Shown here piece after piece: positions 1 through 8,032 of a stretch of 64,000 bases of DNA. How positions within the stretch are numbered: the first letter of the stretch is position 1; each line of letters starts with the position of its first letter. The notes under the pieces were generated by a model. That model saw nothing but the letters and a program-made list of their open reading frames with translations, was not told where the DNA came from and made no database searches. The translations under genes were made by a program, and so were the position numbers. The stretch comes from Sphaerisporangium cinnabarinum (GTDB lineage: Bacteria; Actinomycetota; Actinomycetes; Actinomycetales; Cellulomonadaceae): positions 1-64,000 of the forward strand of contig QAPD01000004.1 in assembly GCA_003052455.1 (NCBI GenBank), in the 5' to 3' direction.

Positions 1-337
1 CCCGCCGTCGGGCGCCGACGTGCGGGGACGGCGCGGGACGGGCGGGGGACAGTCGGGCGTGGCGGCCGAGGTGCCGTTCGAGGGGCCGTCAGAGGTGCGC
101 CGCGTCGTGGACATGACGTTCCTCCTTCGTCGCGCGGCGCGGTGCCGCGGCTCGCGCGGCCTGGGCCGCGGTCGGCGGGTGCCGACGCCCCCACGCTCGC
201 GGCCGGAGGCGCCGTCCCGCACCGGCCGGAGGGCGGCGGCCGGACCGACCGGCGTCGGCCCCCGACCCTCCTGCCGGACGGCGACCCCCGACCTTGGTCG
301 GTGGTCCGCCGCCCGCGGGCCGCCTAGCGTCCGGAGC
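1..337. other. window edge, no gene supported
   Basis: No gene is called here. Open frames on both strands carry no recognisable domain and look like by-products of high GC. An upstream gene may lie outside the window. The only signals are a short inverted repeat (CGACC, TT, GGTCG) at 289-300 and the -10 box at 325-330 serving the next gene. Confidence 0.6.
325..330 (+). promoter_or_regulatory. -10 box TAGCGT of the histidine kinase gene
   Basis: TAGCGT fits the actinobacterial TANNNT -10 pattern and ends 7 nt before the ATG at 338. That spacing implies transcription begins at or next to the start codon, giving a leaderless mRNA. No clear -35 is seen. Confidence 0.5.
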
Positions 338-1609
338 ATGACCCCCACCGACTGCCCTCCCCTCGCCGGGCGCCCCGTCCTCGCGACGGCCGCCGCGCGC
401 CGCGACGGCACGCGCCCCCTCGTCCCGGGGTGGGTGGTCGCGCTCGCCTGGCTCGCCGTCGCGGTGCTCACGGCGCTCGCGACCGCCGGGATCGTCGCGC
501 AGGACGACGCCGGCGCGGCACCGTGGCTCGACGTCACCGTCGCGGTCCTCGCCCTGGCGGCGCTCCCCCTGCTGTGGTCGCGGACCCCGCGCGACGCCCC
601 GGTGATCGGCGCGCTGGTCCTCGCCTCGCTCGCGGCGTACTCGGGCGCCGCGACGCCCGCCTCGACCGTCGCGACCCTGCAGGTCGCTCGCTGGTACCCG
701 CTGCGCACCGCGCTCCCGGTCGCGGTGGCCGGGTTCCTCGGCCACGCCGTGCAGGCGCTGTGGCGGCCGCAGGCGCTGCCGCTCGGCTGGTGGCTCCTGT
801 GCGACCTCGCCGTGCACGCCGCCCTGCTCGGCTGGGGCCAGTACGCGCAGGCGCGCGCCCAGCTGCTCTGGTCGCTGCGGGACCGCGCGCGCCGCGCCGA
901 GCACGAGCAGGAGCGCCGCGTCGCCGAGGCGCGCGTCGCGGAGCGCACCCGGATCGCGCGCGAGATGCACGACACGCTCGCGCACCGTCTCTCGCTCCTC
1001 GCCGCCACGGCCGGCGCGCTCGAGTACCGGCCGGACGCCGACCCGGAGCGGCTCGCCCGCGCCGCGGGCCTCGTCCGCGCCGGGGTGAGCTCCGCGCTCG
1101 ACGACCTGCGCGACGTCGTGCGGGTGCTGCGCACGGAACCCGGGCCCGGCGGGACCGACGCGCTGTCGCCGCAGCCGACGCTCGACGACGTCGAGCGGCT
1201 CGTCGTGGAGGCGCGCGACGCGGGCGGCGTGGTGACCTACGAGCGGACCGGGTCCGCCGGCGTCCCGCCGACGGTCGCGGTCGCGGCGTTCCGCGTCGCG
1301 CAGGAGGGGCTGACGAACGCCCGGCGGCACGCGCCGGGCGGCCCGGTGACACTCCGCGTCGTCGCCCGGGCGGGCGAGGTCCGGGTCACGGTGTCCGACG
1401 CCGGCCCGCGCCGCGTCCCCGTCGGCGCGGGCGGTGCGGGGGCAGGGGGCGCCGCGGGCGGTACCGACGCAGCGAGCGGCGCGGGCGCCGGCTCCGGCAC
1501 CGGCCTGGTCGGGCTGCGCGAGCGCGTCGACCTGCTCGGCGGGACCCTCGACGCGGGCGCCCACGGCGCGGGGTTCGTGCTCGACGTGCGGCTACCGTGG
1601 GACGCGTGA
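338..1609 (+). CDS. two-component sensor histidine kinase (HisKA_3 type)
   Basis: This is a membrane sensor kinase of the NarL-partner class, 423 aa. The N-terminal half (about 30-165) has four to six hydrophobic segments. A basic coiled stretch (about 180-205) follows, then the dimerisation/phosphoacceptor motif REMHDTLAHRLS with the predicted phosphorylated His at 211. The ATPase domain shows an N-box (QEGLTNARRHA) and a G-box (GTGLVGLRER). A glycine/alanine-rich linker lies between them. The frame is open upstream to about 20, but ATG 338 is chosen because a -10 box ends 7 nt before it. The response regulator starts inside the stop codon (GTGA), so the pair is translationally coupled. The stimulus is unknown. 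Confidence 0.93.
   Translation: MTPTDCPPLAGRPVLATAAARRDGTRPLVPGWVVALAWLAVAVLTALATAGIVAQDDAGAAPWLDVTVAVLALAALPLLWSRTPRDAPVIGALVLASLAAYSGAATPASTVATLQVARWYPLRTALPVAVAGFLGHAVQALWRPQALPLGWWLLCDLAVHAALLGWGQYAQARAQLLWSLRDRARRAEHEQERRVAEARVAERTRIAREMHDTLAHRLSLLAATAGALEYRPDADPERLARAAGLVRAGVSSALDDLRDVVRVLRTEPGPGGTDALSPQPTLDDVERLVVEARDAGGVVTYERTGSAGVPPTVAVAAFRVAQEGLTNARRHAPGGPVTLRVVARAGEVRVTVSDAGPRRVPVGAGGAGAGGAAGGTDAASGAGAGSGTGLVGLRERVDLLGGTLDAGAHGAGFVLDVRLPWDA
1593..1598 (+). promoter_or_regulatory. possible internal -10 box TACCGT for the response regulator
   Basis: TACCGT lies in the last codons of the kinase gene and ends 7 nt before GTG 1606. This is the same geometry as other presumed leaderless promoters in this window. 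It could let the regulator be made without the kinase, but it overlaps coding sequence and may be chance. Confidence 0.3.
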
Positions 1610-2331
1610 CGGAGCAGGGTGGGCGCCGGGACGCCCCGCGCGGGAGCGGCCACCACGACACCGGGGCGGTCCCCCGGGACACCGCGCGCACCCGCCTGGT
1701 GATCGTCGACGACGACGCGCTGGTCCGCGCCGGGCTCCGCCTCATGCTCGACGGCGCGCACGGCATCGAGGTCGTCGGCGAGGCCGCCGACGGCGCGGAG
1801 GTGGCGACCGTGCTCGACGCGCACCCGACCGACGTCGTGCTCATGGACCTGCGGATGCCGCGCGTCGACGGGATCGAGGCCACGCGGCGCGTGCGGTCAC
1901 GGCCGGACGCACCGGCCGTCGTCGTGCTCACGACGTTCGACACGGACGAGGAGGTCGTCGGCGCCCTGCACGCCGGGGCGTCCGGCTACCTGCTCAAGGA
2001 CATGCCGCCGGAGCGGATCGTCGCCGCCGTGCGCGCTGCCGCGACGGGTGAGCCCGTGCTGTCGCCGGAGATCGCGCGGCGTCTCATGACGTCGGTCGCC
2101 GACGCGGGCGGCCAGCGCGAGCGGGCCCGGGCCGCGCTCGACGCGCTCACCGGGCGCGAGCGCGACGTCGCGGTCGAGCTCGGCCGCGGCGCGACGAACG
2201 CGGACATCGCCGCGCGCCTGTTCCTCAGCGTCCCGACGGTCAAGGCCCACGTGTCGAACGTGCTGCTCAAGCTCGGGCTGGAGAACCGCACGCAGGTCGC
2301 GCTGCTCGTCCACGCCGCGGGCCTCGACTGA
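1606..2331 (+). CDS. LuxR/NarL-family response regulator
   Basis: This is the DNA-binding partner of the preceding kinase, 241 aa. A receiver domain (about 29-145) has the acidic pair in VIVDDD, the phosphoacceptor Asp81 in VVLMDLRMP, and the conserved Lys in YLLKDMP. A C-terminal LuxR-type helix-turn-helix (about 170-235) contains LTGRERDVAVELGRG and the recognition-helix region PTVKAHVSNVLLKLG. GTG 1606 overlaps the kinase stop codon by GTGA. The first 28 residues are low-complexity and not part of the receiver fold, so a later start is possible. The target genes cannot be read from the sequence. Confidence 0.93.
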   Translation: MTEQGGRRDAPRGSGHHDTGAVPRDTARTRLVIVDDDALVRAGLRLMLDGAHGIEVVGEAADGAEVATVLDAHPTDVVLMDLRMPRVDGIEATRRVRSRPDAPAVVVLTTFDTDEEVVGALHAGASGYLLKDMPPERIVAAVRAAATGEPVLSPEIARRLMTSVADAGGQRERARAALDALTGRERDVAVELGRGATNADIAARLFLSVPTVKAHVSNVLLKLGLENRTQVALLVHAAGLD

Positions 2332-2334
2332 CCG

Positions 2335-2655
2335 TCAGTCGCCCGGCCACTCCCCCGTCCAGCGCTCGAACGCGCGCGCCCCGCCGCGGTCGATGAGCGC
2401 CTTCACCACGGCGTAGATCGCGCCCTGCAGGAGCGCTGCGAGCACGATCTCCTTGAGCGGGTACTCCGACTGCAGGGGTGTCGGGGCGTCCTTGCGGTGG
2501 CCGGGCGACACCCGCTTGTAGATCTGCTTGAACACCTGCCCGGCGACGAGCCCGCCCACGACGGAGCTGACGATGCCGACGGGGCGGTACAGGATCTTCG
2601 CGGACTTGCTGCCGTTCTTCTCCGGGGGGTGGTCACCGGTCGTCACGTCGTCCAT
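2335..2655 (-). CDS. DUF4235 membrane protein
   Basis: This is a small membrane protein of 106 aa matching the DUF4235 family, whose function is unknown. The signature region runs from ILYRPVGIVSSVVGG through the motif GQVFKQIYKRV, followed by a second hydrophobic stretch (VLAALLQGAIYAVVKALI). Two membrane segments are likely. The gene converges on the response regulator with only 3 bp between stop codons and no obvious terminator. A second, shorter DUF4235 protein is encoded at 10672-10947; the two are not close copies. Confidence 0.8.
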   Translation of the reverse strand: MDDVTTGDHPPEKNGSKSAKILYRPVGIVSSVVGGLVAGQVFKQIYKRVSPGHRKDAPTPLQSEYPLKEIVLAALLQGAIYAVVKALIDRGGARAFERWTGEWPGD

Positions 2656-2723
2656 CCCCCGACGCTAGGTCGGCTGCGGCGCTCTCGCTCGTCGCACGGC
2701 CCGGGCGGCCCGCCGGGGGCGCC

Positions 2724-2774
2724 AGGCCGGATGTCAGGCCGGGACGTCAGGCCGGGACGTCAGGCCGGGACGAC
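2724..2774 (-). repeat. 13-bp tandem repeat over the 3' end of thiQ
   Basis: Four units of AGGCCGGGACGTC on the plus strand (2724-2735, 2736-2748, 2749-2761, 2762-2774) run through the thiQ stop codon. Read leftward, each unit is GTCCCGGCCTGAC and carries a TGA, so the stop codon is reiterated downstream. It looks like local slippage duplication of the gene's last codons. The first unit is one base short. Confidence 0.85.
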
Positions 2775-3854
2775 GGCGCACCCCGCCGGGTCGACGACGA
2801 CCCGCACCCGGTCGCCTGGCTCGACGACCGACGGGGCGCCTGCGAGCGCCACGAGCCGGGCGGGCGCACCGCCGTCGGCGCCGGGCAGGTCGACGTCGAC
2901 GGTCACCTCGACCGCGCCGCGGCGGAAGACGCTCCCGACCACCGTCGCGTCCCACGCGTCGTCCGACGCCGGCACGCCCTCGGTCGTGAGCCGCAGGCCG
3001 CGCGGGCCGACCGCGAGCAGGTTCGCGGGCCCGTGCGGGACGAACGCCTGGTAGCCGAGGAACTCCGCGACGCGGCGCGACGCGGGCGCGCGCCAGAGGT
3101 CCTCGGGCGGCGCGACCTGGAGGAGCCGCCCCGCGTCCATGACGGCGACGCGGTCGGCGACGGTGAACGCCTCGTCGTGGTCGTGGGTGACGAAGACGGC
3201 CGTCGTGCCGGTGGCGCGCAGGGCCTCGCGCAGGTCGAGCGCGAGGCGCTCGCGCAGCCCGCGGTCGAGCGCGGAGAGCGGCTCGTCGAGCAGGAGCAGC
3301 CGGGGGCGCGGCGCGAGCGACCGCGCGAGCGCGACGCGCTGGCGCTCGCCCCCGCTGAGCGTCGCGACCGCGCGCCGCTCGTACCCGGCGAGCCCGACGA
3401 CGTCGAGCAGCTCGGACACGCGCGCCTCGCGCTCGGCGCGCGACAGCCCCGCGATGCCGTACGCGACGTTGCCCGCGACGTCGCGGTGCGGGAAGAGCTG
3501 GCCCTCCTGGAACATGAGCCCGAACCCGCGGCGGTGCACGGGGACGCCCGTGAGGTCGCGGCCGTCCCACGCCACGGAGCCCGCCGCGACCGGCTCGAGC
3601 CCGGCGACGGCGCGCAGCAGGCTCGACTTGCCGCACCCGCTCGGCCCGAGCAGGGCGAGCACCTCGCCGGGCGCGACGTCGAGCGTGACACCCGCGACCG
3701 CCGTCGTGCCGGGGTCCGTGCGCGCTCCCCCGGCGCCGCGGCCGCCGTACCGCACGACGACGTCGCGCACCGCGAGCCCGGCGGCCTCCCCGGGGCCGGG
3801 GCGCGCCGGCTCCGGCGCGCCCGTGCGCGCGGGGGCGGGGTCGGTCTGCACCAT
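2760..3854 (-). CDS. thiQ: thiamine ABC transporter ATP-binding protein
   Basis: This is the ATPase of the thiamine importer, 364 aa. Walker A is GPSGCGKSS (70-78), the Q-loop lies in LMFQEGQLF, the signature is LSGGERQR (166-173), Walker B is LLLLDEP (186-192), and the switch His is in FVTHDHDEA. A C-terminal TOBE-like extension (about 290-364) makes it longer than proteobacterial ThiQ and more like FbpC/PotA-type ATPases. ATG 3854 overlaps the thiP stop (ATGA), so it is the third gene of the riboswitch-led operon. Substrate assignment rests on the operon. The stop lies in a short tandem repeat. Confidence 0.9.
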   Translation of the reverse strand: MVQTDPAPARTGAPEPARPGPGEAAGLAVRDVVVRYGGRGAGGARTDPGTTAVAGVTLDVAPGEVLALLGPSGCGKSSLLRAVAGLEPVAAGSVAWDGRDLTGVPVHRRGFGLMFQEGQLFPHRDVAGNVAYGIAGLSRAEREARVSELLDVVGLAGYERRAVATLSGGERQRVALARSLAPRPRLLLLDEPLSALDRGLRERLALDLREALRATGTTAVFVTHDHDEAFTVADRVAVMDAGRLLQVAPPEDLWRAPASRRVAEFLGYQAFVPHGPANLLAVGPRGLRLTTEGVPASDDAWDATVVGSVFRRGAVEVTVDVDLPGADGGAPARLVALAGAPSVVEPGDRVRVVVDPAGCAVVPA

Positions 3855-5566
3855 CAGAACTCTCCTCCGGGTCGGTCGCCGCGCAACCGCTCGGCGAGCA
3901 GCATCACGGTCGCGGTGAGCAGCGCGAGCACGACGCTCGCCGCGAGCGCCATGCCGTAGTTCTCGGCGCCCGGGCGGCCGATGAGCCGGAAGATCACGAC
4001 CGGCAGGGTCGCGCTGTCCGGGCGGGCGAGGAACGACGTCGCACCGAACTCCCCGAGCGAGACGGCGAACGCGAACCCGACCGCCAGCCCGAGCGACCGG
4101 GCGGCGATCGGGCCGTCGACCGTGCGGAAGACGCGCCCGGGCGCGGCGCCGAGGGTCGCGGCGGCCTCGCGCAGGCGCGGGTCGATGGCGCGCAGCGTCG
4201 GCAGGACCGTGCGCACGACGAGCGGCGTCGCGACGACCGCCTGCGCGATCGGCACGAGGAGCCCCGACGTGCGGAGGTCGACGTCGAGGCCGAGCGGCCG
4301 GTCGAGCGTGACGAGGAACCCGAAGCCGACCGTCACCGCGGAGACCCCGAGCGGGAGCATGAACACCGAGTCGAGCACCGAGATCGCGCGGCGCCCCGCG
4401 CGCGAGCGCGGGCGTCGGGACACGACGAGCGCCACCAGACCGCCGATCACGACGGCGAGCACGGTCGCGAGCGCGGCGGTGCGCAGCGAGTTGCCCGCCG
4501 CCTCCCACACGGTGACGGACAGGGCGTTGCGCCCGCCCGTGGTGCCGAGGTTCGCGTAGTTGTCGAGGCCCCAGCCGCCGCCCGGGACGCGGAACGAGCG
4601 CACCACGAGCGTGCCGAGCGGGAGCCCGACGAGCACGACGACCACGGCCGCGGTGAGCGCGGCGGGCGCGAGGTCGCCCGTCGGGCGGCCGTCGCGCCAC
4701 AGGCGCAGGGGGTGCGCGGACGACGCCGAGGACGACAGGTTCAGGGCCCGCTCGCGCCGGGCCCGGGTGCGGTTCGCGACCGTGAGCGCCGCCGCGACGA
4801 CCACGAGCTGCACGACCGACAGCACGGCGGCGGTGCGCAGGTCGAGGAACTGGGTCGTCTGGATCCAGATCTCCGTCTCGATGGTCCCGTAGCGGATGCC
4901 GCCGAGCACGAGCACGACGCCGAACGCCGTCGCGCAGAAGAGGAAGACGATCGACGCGGCGCTCGTGATCGCGGGCGTCAGCGCCGGGAGCGTCACGGTG
5001 CGGAACGCGCGCCACGGCGTCGCGCCGAGGGCGCGCGCGGCCTGCTCGGCGCGGGGGTCGAGGTGCTCCCAGAGCCCGCCGACCGTGCGTACCACCACGG
5101 AGTAGTTGAAGAACACGAGCGCGACGACGATCGCCGCGAACGTCTCGTCGAGCCGCAGGAACCCGAGCGGGCCGCCCTGCACGAGCAGGGACCGGAACGC
5201 GACGCCGACGACGACGGTCGGCAGGACGAACGGCACCGTGACGAGCGCGCGCACGACCCGCCGACCGGGGAACCGGCACCGGTACAGCACGTACGCGCCG
5301 GGCACGCCGAGCAGCAGCGACAGCGCCGTGCCGAGCACGGCCTGCCAGAGCGTGAGGCCGACGATCCGCCACGTGCGGGGCTCGGAGAAGACCTCCGCGA
5401 ACCCCGAGAGGTCGAGGCCGCCGTCGTCCCCGACGAACCCGCGCGCCACGAGCGTGACGACCGGCCACGCGAAGAACACCCCGAGGAACGCGAGCGGCAC
5501 GGCCGTCGCCAGACCCCACAGCACCCCGCGCCCGACGCCGCCCCGCCGGGCCTCCCGACCCCTCAC
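3854..5566 (-). CDS. thiP: thiamine ABC transporter permease (two-domain)
   Basis: This is the membrane part of the thiamine importer, about 570 aa, with two fused permease halves and roughly 12 membrane segments. Each half carries a cytoplasmic EAA-type loop that contacts ThiQ: near 174-195 (EQAARALGATPWRAF) and again in the second half (REAAATLGAAPGRVF). The start is uncertain. GTG 5566 or 5569 lies in the 21-bp repeat array, with a GAGG purine stretch just upstream. The frame also stays open through the repeats to an ATG at 5683 inside thiB. GTG 5524 is a shorter choice. It sits between thiB and thiQ in the riboswitch-controlled operon. Confidence 0.9.
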   Translation of the reverse strand: MRGREARRGGVGRGVLWGLATAVPLAFLGVFFAWPVVTLVARGFVGDDGGLDLSGFAEVFSEPRTWRIVGLTLWQAVLGTALSLLLGVPGAYVLYRCRFPGRRVVRALVTVPFVLPTVVVGVAFRSLLVQGGPLGFLRLDETFAAIVVALVFFNYSVVVRTVGGLWEHLDPRAEQAARALGATPWRAFRTVTLPALTPAITSAASIVFLFCATAFGVVLVLGGIRYGTIETEIWIQTTQFLDLRTAAVLSVVQLVVVAAALTVANRTRARRERALNLSSSASSAHPLRLWRDGRPTGDLAPAALTAAVVVVLVGLPLGTLVVRSFRVPGGGWGLDNYANLGTTGGRNALSVTVWEAAGNSLRTAALATVLAVVIGGLVALVVSRRPRSRAGRRAISVLDSVFMLPLGVSAVTVGFGFLVTLDRPLGLDVDLRTSGLLVPIAQAVVATPLVVRTVLPTLRAIDPRLREAAATLGAAPGRVFRTVDGPIAARSLGLAVGFAFAVSLGEFGATSFLARPDSATLPVVIFRLIGRPGAENYGMALAASVVLALLTATVMLLAERLRGDRPGGEF

Positions 5567-5641
5567 CACGGCTCTACCTCGGGAGACCACGGGTCTCCCT
5601 CGCGCGACCACGGCTCTACCCCGCGAGGGAGAGCCGTGGTC
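5564..5641. repeat. 21-bp repeat array between thiB and thiP
   Basis: Three direct 21-bp units on the plus strand start with CACCACGGCTCTACCTC (5564-5584), GACCACGGGTCTCCCTC (5585-5605) and GACCACGGCTCTACCCC (5606-5626). A fourth unit is inverted (5621-5641) and overlaps the third. The facing units can form a stem around GGCTCTACC / GGGAGAGCC. The same family occurs downstream of narK, downstream of the DoxX gene, and inside narG. The array is mid-operon and may fold in the mRNA between thiB and thiP. Confidence 0.85.
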
Positions 5642-5658
5642 GCCCGGGGACCGGGGGG

Positions 5659-6750
5659 TCAGTCGACGACCGTCGCCGTCCATGCCTTGATCCACTCGTC
5701 GCGGTGCGCCGAGACGTCGGCGGGCGCGACCTCGAAGGGCTCGTCGGCGAGCGGCGCGAACTCGGCCCAGCCGTCGGGCAGCGCGACGGAGTCGTCGGCC
5801 GGGTACATGTACATCTGGTCCGCGACGTCGGCCTGGAACGTCTCGCTCACGAGGAAGTCGAGGAGCTGCTGCGCGCCCTCGGGGTTCTTCGCGTTCGCGA
5901 GCACGCCCGCGTACTCGACCTGGCGGAAGCACGTGTCGAGCAGCGCGCCCGTGGTCGACGCGGAGCCGTCCTCGGTGAGCGTGAACGCGGGCGACGTCGA
6001 GTACGACAGCACGAGCGGGCGCGGGCCTGCGCCCTCCGAGCCGGAGAAGTCCACGTAGTACGCGTCGGACCAGCCGTCGACGACCTTCACGCCGTTGGCG
6101 CGCAGGTCCGCCCAGTAGTCCTCCCAGCCGTCCTCGCCGAACGCCCCGACGGTCGCGAGGAGGAACGCGAGGCCCGGCGACGACGTCGCGGGGTTGGTCA
6201 CGACGAGGAGGTCCCGGTACTCCGGCTTCGCCAGGTCCTCGAGCGTCACGGGCTCGGGGATGCCCGCGTCGGCGAACCACGCATGGTCCACGTTCACGCA
6301 CACGTCCCCGAGGTCGACGGCGGTCAGCTCGCCGCCGTCGCCGACCGCGTACGACGCCGCGGACTCCGAGACGCCCGCGGGCGTGTACGGCTCGAGGACG
6401 CCCTCGTCGACGGCGCGCGACGCGAAGGTGTTGTCGATCCCGAACACGACGTCGCCGAGCGGCGAGTCCTTCGTGAGGATCAGCTGGTTCACCAGCGCGC
6501 CGCCGTCGCCGGGCGCGACCTGCTCGACCGTGAGCCCGCTCTCCTCCTCGAACGCGGCGAGCACGTCGTCGCTCACCGCGAAGGAGTCGTGGGTCACCAG
6601 GGTGACGGTGGCCCCGCTGCCCGACGACGCGTCGTCGCCCCCGGCGCCGTCGCCACCCGAGCAGGCCGCGAGGGCGAGGAGCGCGAGCGTCGCGCCCACG
6701 CCGGTCGCGAGGGCCCGGCCGCGGCGGGCGACGGTGGTCGTGTGCTGCAT
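5659..6750 (-). CDS. thiB: thiamine ABC transporter substrate-binding lipoprotein
   Basis: This is the extracytoplasmic thiamine-binding protein, 363 aa, resembling ThiB/TbpA. A basic N-terminus and hydrophobic core end in the lipobox LALAAC with the lipidated Cys30. A Ser/Gly/Asp-rich tether follows. Family-typical blocks include VTLVTHDSFAVS, GDGGALVNQLIL and DVVFGIDNTF. ATG 6750 has a strong ribosome site (GGGAGG) 5 nt upstream. It is the first gene of the operon, with a TPP riboswitch in the leader, so expression should fall when thiamine pyrophosphate is plentiful. Thiamine or a close precursor is the inferred ligand. Confidence 0.93.
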   Translation of the reverse strand: MQHTTTVARRGRALATGVGATLALLALAACSGGDGAGGDDASSGSGATVTLVTHDSFAVSDDVLAAFEEESGLTVEQVAPGDGGALVNQLILTKDSPLGDVVFGIDNTFASRAVDEGVLEPYTPAGVSESAASYAVGDGGELTAVDLGDVCVNVDHAWFADAGIPEPVTLEDLAKPEYRDLLVVTNPATSSPGLAFLLATVGAFGEDGWEDYWADLRANGVKVVDGWSDAYYVDFSGSEGAGPRPLVLSYSTSPAFTLTEDGSASTTGALLDTCFRQVEYAGVLANAKNPEGAQQLLDFLVSETFQADVADQMYMYPADDSVALPDGWAEFAPLADEPFEVAPADVSAHRDEWIKAWTATVVD

Positions 6751-6841
6751 GTGTCCTCCCTGGACGTTCAGGAGGGGTCCACCGGCCCGACGAGCCGTGC
6801 GCCGGGTGGGCGCGACGGACCGCGCGAGCAGGTGATCGAGA

Positions 6842-6930
6842 TTCCCGACTTCCTCCACCGGTGCTAACCGGATCAGGTTCGAGGGTCTGCGGTGGTCCGC
6901 ACTCTCAGCTCCTCCAGGAGCTCCCCTGTC
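6842..6930 (-). promoter_or_regulatory. TPP riboswitch (THI element)
   Basis: Read leftward, the RNA shows the conserved TPP aptamer parts in order: a 5' P1/P2 side around GGGGAGC (about 6926), then GCTGAGAGTGC (about 6909-6899) with the CTGAGA box, a variable P3 stem, and CTGATCCGGTTAGCACCGG (about 6875-6850), followed by GGAGGAAG. It lies about 90 nt upstream of the thiB start, consistent with control of thiBPQ by thiamine pyrophosphate. The expression platform is not evident, and the first and last bases are approximate. Confidence 0.95.
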
Positions 6931-7159
6931 GTTCACCGCGAGCCTACACCGGCCCCCCACCCGGAGAGTCCCCTGAGAGAACCCTGAGCACGGGCGACCG
7001 CGGACCAGGGGCGGCTCGGGGCTCCTCCCCGATGTCGCGGGCGTGCGCGCCGCGGGAGGGTCGGTACGGCCGCCGGGAGCCCGGCGGCCACCAGGACACG
7101 ACGCGGCGCGGTGAGCCCCGACGCGCCGGCAGGGGCACGACGAGAGGACGGACGAGGAC

Positions 7160-8032
7160 GTGACGACGACAGGTGCGGCACAGCGGAGCACCCCGCGCGA
7201 GGGCGCACCCGCTGAGGGTGCCGAGGGCGCTGAGGACGGTGCGCGACCCGCGATCGCGACCGCGCGCGGGCTGGTGCGGACGTACGGGCGCGGCGAGGCC
7301 GCGGTGCGGGCGCTCGACGGCGTGGACGTGGACGTCGAGAAGGGTCGGCTGACCGCGATCATGGGCCCGTCCGGGTCCGGGAAGTCCACGCTCCTGCACT
7401 GCCTCGCGGGCCTGGACGCGCCGACGTCGGGCACGGTCGTGGTCGACGGCGAGACGGTCTCGGCGATGAGCGAGCGCCGGCTGACGCGCCTGCGGCGCAC
7501 GCGGCTGGGGTTCGTCTTCCAGTCGTTCAACCTCGTGCCGACGCTCACGGCGGAGGAGAACATCGTGCTGCCGCTCGCGATCGCCCGCCGTCCCGTCGAC
7601 CGGGAGTGGTTCGACCGCGTGGTCGACGCCGTGGGCCTGCGCCCCCGCCTGGGTCACCGGCCCGCCGAGCTGTCGGGCGGGCAGCAGCAGCGGGTCGCGT
7701 GCGCGCGGGCGCTGGTGTCGCGTCCCGCCATCGTGCTGGCGGACGAGCCGACGGGGAACCTCGACTCGCGCGCCGCCGCGGAGGTCCTGGGCTTCCTGCG
7801 CGCGTCCGTGGACGACCTCGGCCAGTCCGTCGCGATGGTCACGCACGACCCGACCGCGGCGTCGTACGCCCACCGGGTGCTCTTCCTCGCGGACGGCCGC
7901 CTCGTGACCGAGCTCCACGACCCGACGCCGCAGGCGGTCCTCGACACGCTGGGCTCCCTGACGCCCGTCGCGCCGTCCCCCGCCCACGCGCCCGCCGGCG
8001 CACCCGTGCCGACGACGGCGGCCGCCCGATGA
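7160..8032 (+). CDS. MacB/LolD-type ABC transporter ATP-binding protein
   Basis: This is an ATPase of the lipoprotein-release/macrolide-efflux (MacB) class, 290 aa. Walker A is GPSGSGKST (69-77), the Q-loop lies in FVFQSFNLVPTLTAEEN, a hallmark of this subfamily, the signature is LSGGQQQR (171-178), and Walker B is IVLADEPTGNLD. The first 30 residues and the last 40 or so are low-complexity Ala/Pro-rich additions. GTG 7160 follows a purine-rich GAGGACG site. Its stop overlaps the permease start (ATGA), so the two genes form one transporter. The substrate is unknown. A drug, peptide or cell-envelope lipid are all possible. Confidence 0.92.
   Translation: MTTTGAAQRSTPREGAPAEGAEGAEDGARPAIATARGLVRTYGRGEAAVRALDGVDVDVEKGRLTAIMGPSGSGKSTLLHCLAGLDAPTSGTVVVDGETVSAMSERRLTRLRRTRLGFVFQSFNLVPTLTAEENIVLPLAIARRPVDREWFDRVVDAVGLRPRLGHRPAELSGGQQQRVACARALVSRPAIVLADEPTGNLDSRAAAEVLGFLRASVDDLGQSVAMVTHDPTAASYAHRVLFLADGRLVTELHDPTPQAVLDTLGSLTPVAPSPAHAPAGAPVPTTAAAR

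Noticed and set aside
2760-5519. A 919-residue leftward frame across thiQ and part of thiP
   Set aside because: Only its last 364 residues read as a protein (ThiQ). The rest is an Arg/Ala-rich shadow of the thiP frame, a common artefact at this GC content.
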